Assembly: GCA_937876435.1 (NCBI GenBank) | Contig: CALEIL010000540.1 | Span: 1-6,461, forward strand | Source of the DNA: an uncultured Bacteroidota bacterium | GTDB taxonomy: Bacteria > Bacteroidota > Bacteroidia > Chitinophagales > Saprospiraceae | Length of the DNA: 6,461 nucleotides | Direction of reading: 5' to 3' | Part shown: positions 5,818 to 6,461 of the stretch, piece after piece | Numbering within the stretch: the first letter of the stretch is position 1 | How the letters are laid out: every line of letters begins with the position of its first letter | Program-made: the position numbers and the translations under genes | The notes under the pieces: generated by a model | The model's input: only the letters and a program-made list of their open reading frames with translations | What the model was told of the DNA's origin: nothing | The model's database searches: none

Positions 5818-6461
5818 TTATCGGGGTGTCAACACCAACCTCCTCAGATCCAACATTGCTCCCCCCTTAAACTCCATGGCGGGTCGGAACACGATTCGGT
5901 GGTATCCTTTGGACAATTCAAGTTCTCCGACGTTCGTGGTTTTGAACGTCTCCCAGGATCCCGTTTTCCCCACCTTTCCCTGCAGCCTTTGCGCACCGGA
6001 TTCGATGACGAATTCATTCCCGGCCTCCTGATCTGAGACCGACCATTCCATTTCTACTTTATATTTTCCTGACTGTTTCAGCTCGACATCCCATTCGATG
6101 CGATCTTCTCCGGTAAACCAACCAAACGCTTTCCACTCGGGCATATACTCTATTTTGGGTCCGATCCCCCGGCCATTTATCGCCCACAGCTCCAGCGATC
6201 CGTCACTGTCGGCGTAGGTTATTTGGGGAATGTTGATGCTATCCAGCATTTTCTCCCGCTTCTCTTTGACGTACTGACCAACCGTTCCGACCGGCGCAAT
6301 CCAAATCCCGTTCGCCGGGTCTTTCGCGTATTCGCACAATTTTCTCAGCATTTCGAGATCCGTTTTTTGACTCCCCGAACCCCCTGTTTCATGGCCTGCC
6401 AGGATCAGCCATTGGCCTTTTGCTGAGGCCGATTCAATCATTGCCAGGATTTCGTCAAAAT
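5818..6461 (-). CDS. Polysaccharide deacetylase with C-terminal carbohydrate-binding-like domain (5' part missing)
   Basis: The frame is open to the right edge, so an internal ATG at 6441 is not the start; 213 complete residues are visible. The first 70 or so look like the end of a NodB-type deacetylase barrel (PF01522): FDEILAMIESASAKGQW, then LILAGHETGG with the His common to the last NodB motif, then GIWIAPVGTVGQYVKEK. The remaining residues, about 110-213, form a beta-rich module with a pattern seen in CBM6/35-like or sulfatase-tail domains: DRIEWDVELKQSGKYKVEM, a TGSWETF turn, SKGYHRIVFRP and a closing LDLRRLVLTP. The enzyme probably removes acetyl (or related) groups from a polysaccharide outside the cytoplasm, and the tail may bind glycan; signal peptide and metal triad lie beyond the window. 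It is separate from the toxin-antitoxin operon by about 140-180 bases on the same strand. Confidence 0.8.
   Translation of the reverse strand, partial: FDEILAMIESASAKGQWLILAGHETGGSGSQKTDLEMLRKLCEYAKDPANGIWIAPVGTVGQYVKEKREKMLDSINIPQITYADSDGSLELWAINGRGIGPKIEYMPEWKAFGWFTGEDRIEWDVELKQSGKYKVEMEWSVSDQEAGNEFVIESGAQRLQGKVGKTGSWETFKTTNVGELELSKGYHRIVFRPAMEFKGGAMLDLRRLVLTPR

Noticed and set aside
1..6461. CRISPR array, tRNA, rRNA or riboswitch
   Set aside because: Reading by eye found no regularly spaced direct repeats, no tRNA-like cloverleaf ending in CCA and no recognisable riboswitch core. A covariance-model search would be needed to exclude small RNAs fully.

Overview
The window looks like chromosomal DNA from a member of the Bacteroidota. 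This rests on several stretches close to the Bacteroidota promoter consensus (TTG, a spacer of about 20, TAnnTTTG), mostly weak Shine-Dalgarno signals, several exported or lipid-anchored enzymes, and gene types common in that phylum. The genus cannot be named from this sequence. No rRNA, tRNA, CRISPR array or complete mobile element was seen.

Layout. Positions 1-68 hold the last codons of an unidentified plus-strand gene. It converges, 8 bases apart, on a minus-strand lipoprotein gene (77-1075, TTG start) that looks like a beta-propeller. A long gap without a convincing gene (1076-1623) carries one candidate promoter for each flanking gene. Next is a plus-strand secreted type I phosphodiesterase/nucleotide pyrophosphatase (1624-2520). 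Everything after that is on the minus strand. A two-gene unit encodes a GntP-type permease (3546-4940) and a xylose-isomerase-like TIM-barrel lipoprotein (2651-3508). Upstream of it lies a two-gene toxin-antitoxin module of the HEPN/MNT (HepT/MntA, type VII) kind (5005-5349 and 5346-5633). Last is the 3' part of a polysaccharide deacetylase with a carbohydrate-binding-like tail (5818-6461, open at the right edge).

How the genes may work together. The permease and the lipoprotein isomerase are 37 bases apart and share a candidate promoter, so they are probably co-expressed for use of a sugar acid or related compound; the substrate is not visible. The deacetylase and the phosphodiesterase also act outside the cytoplasm, which gives the region a flavour of carbohydrate and phosphoester scavenging. 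The MNT/HEPN pair is more AT-rich than its neighbours and its genes overlap by ATGA, as expected for a transferable accessory module inserted between metabolic genes. I saw no system here that I could defend as new. The items most worth checking are the short nucleotidyltransferase signature of the antitoxin, the compact metal site of the phosphodiesterase, and the unexplained gap at 1199-1500.
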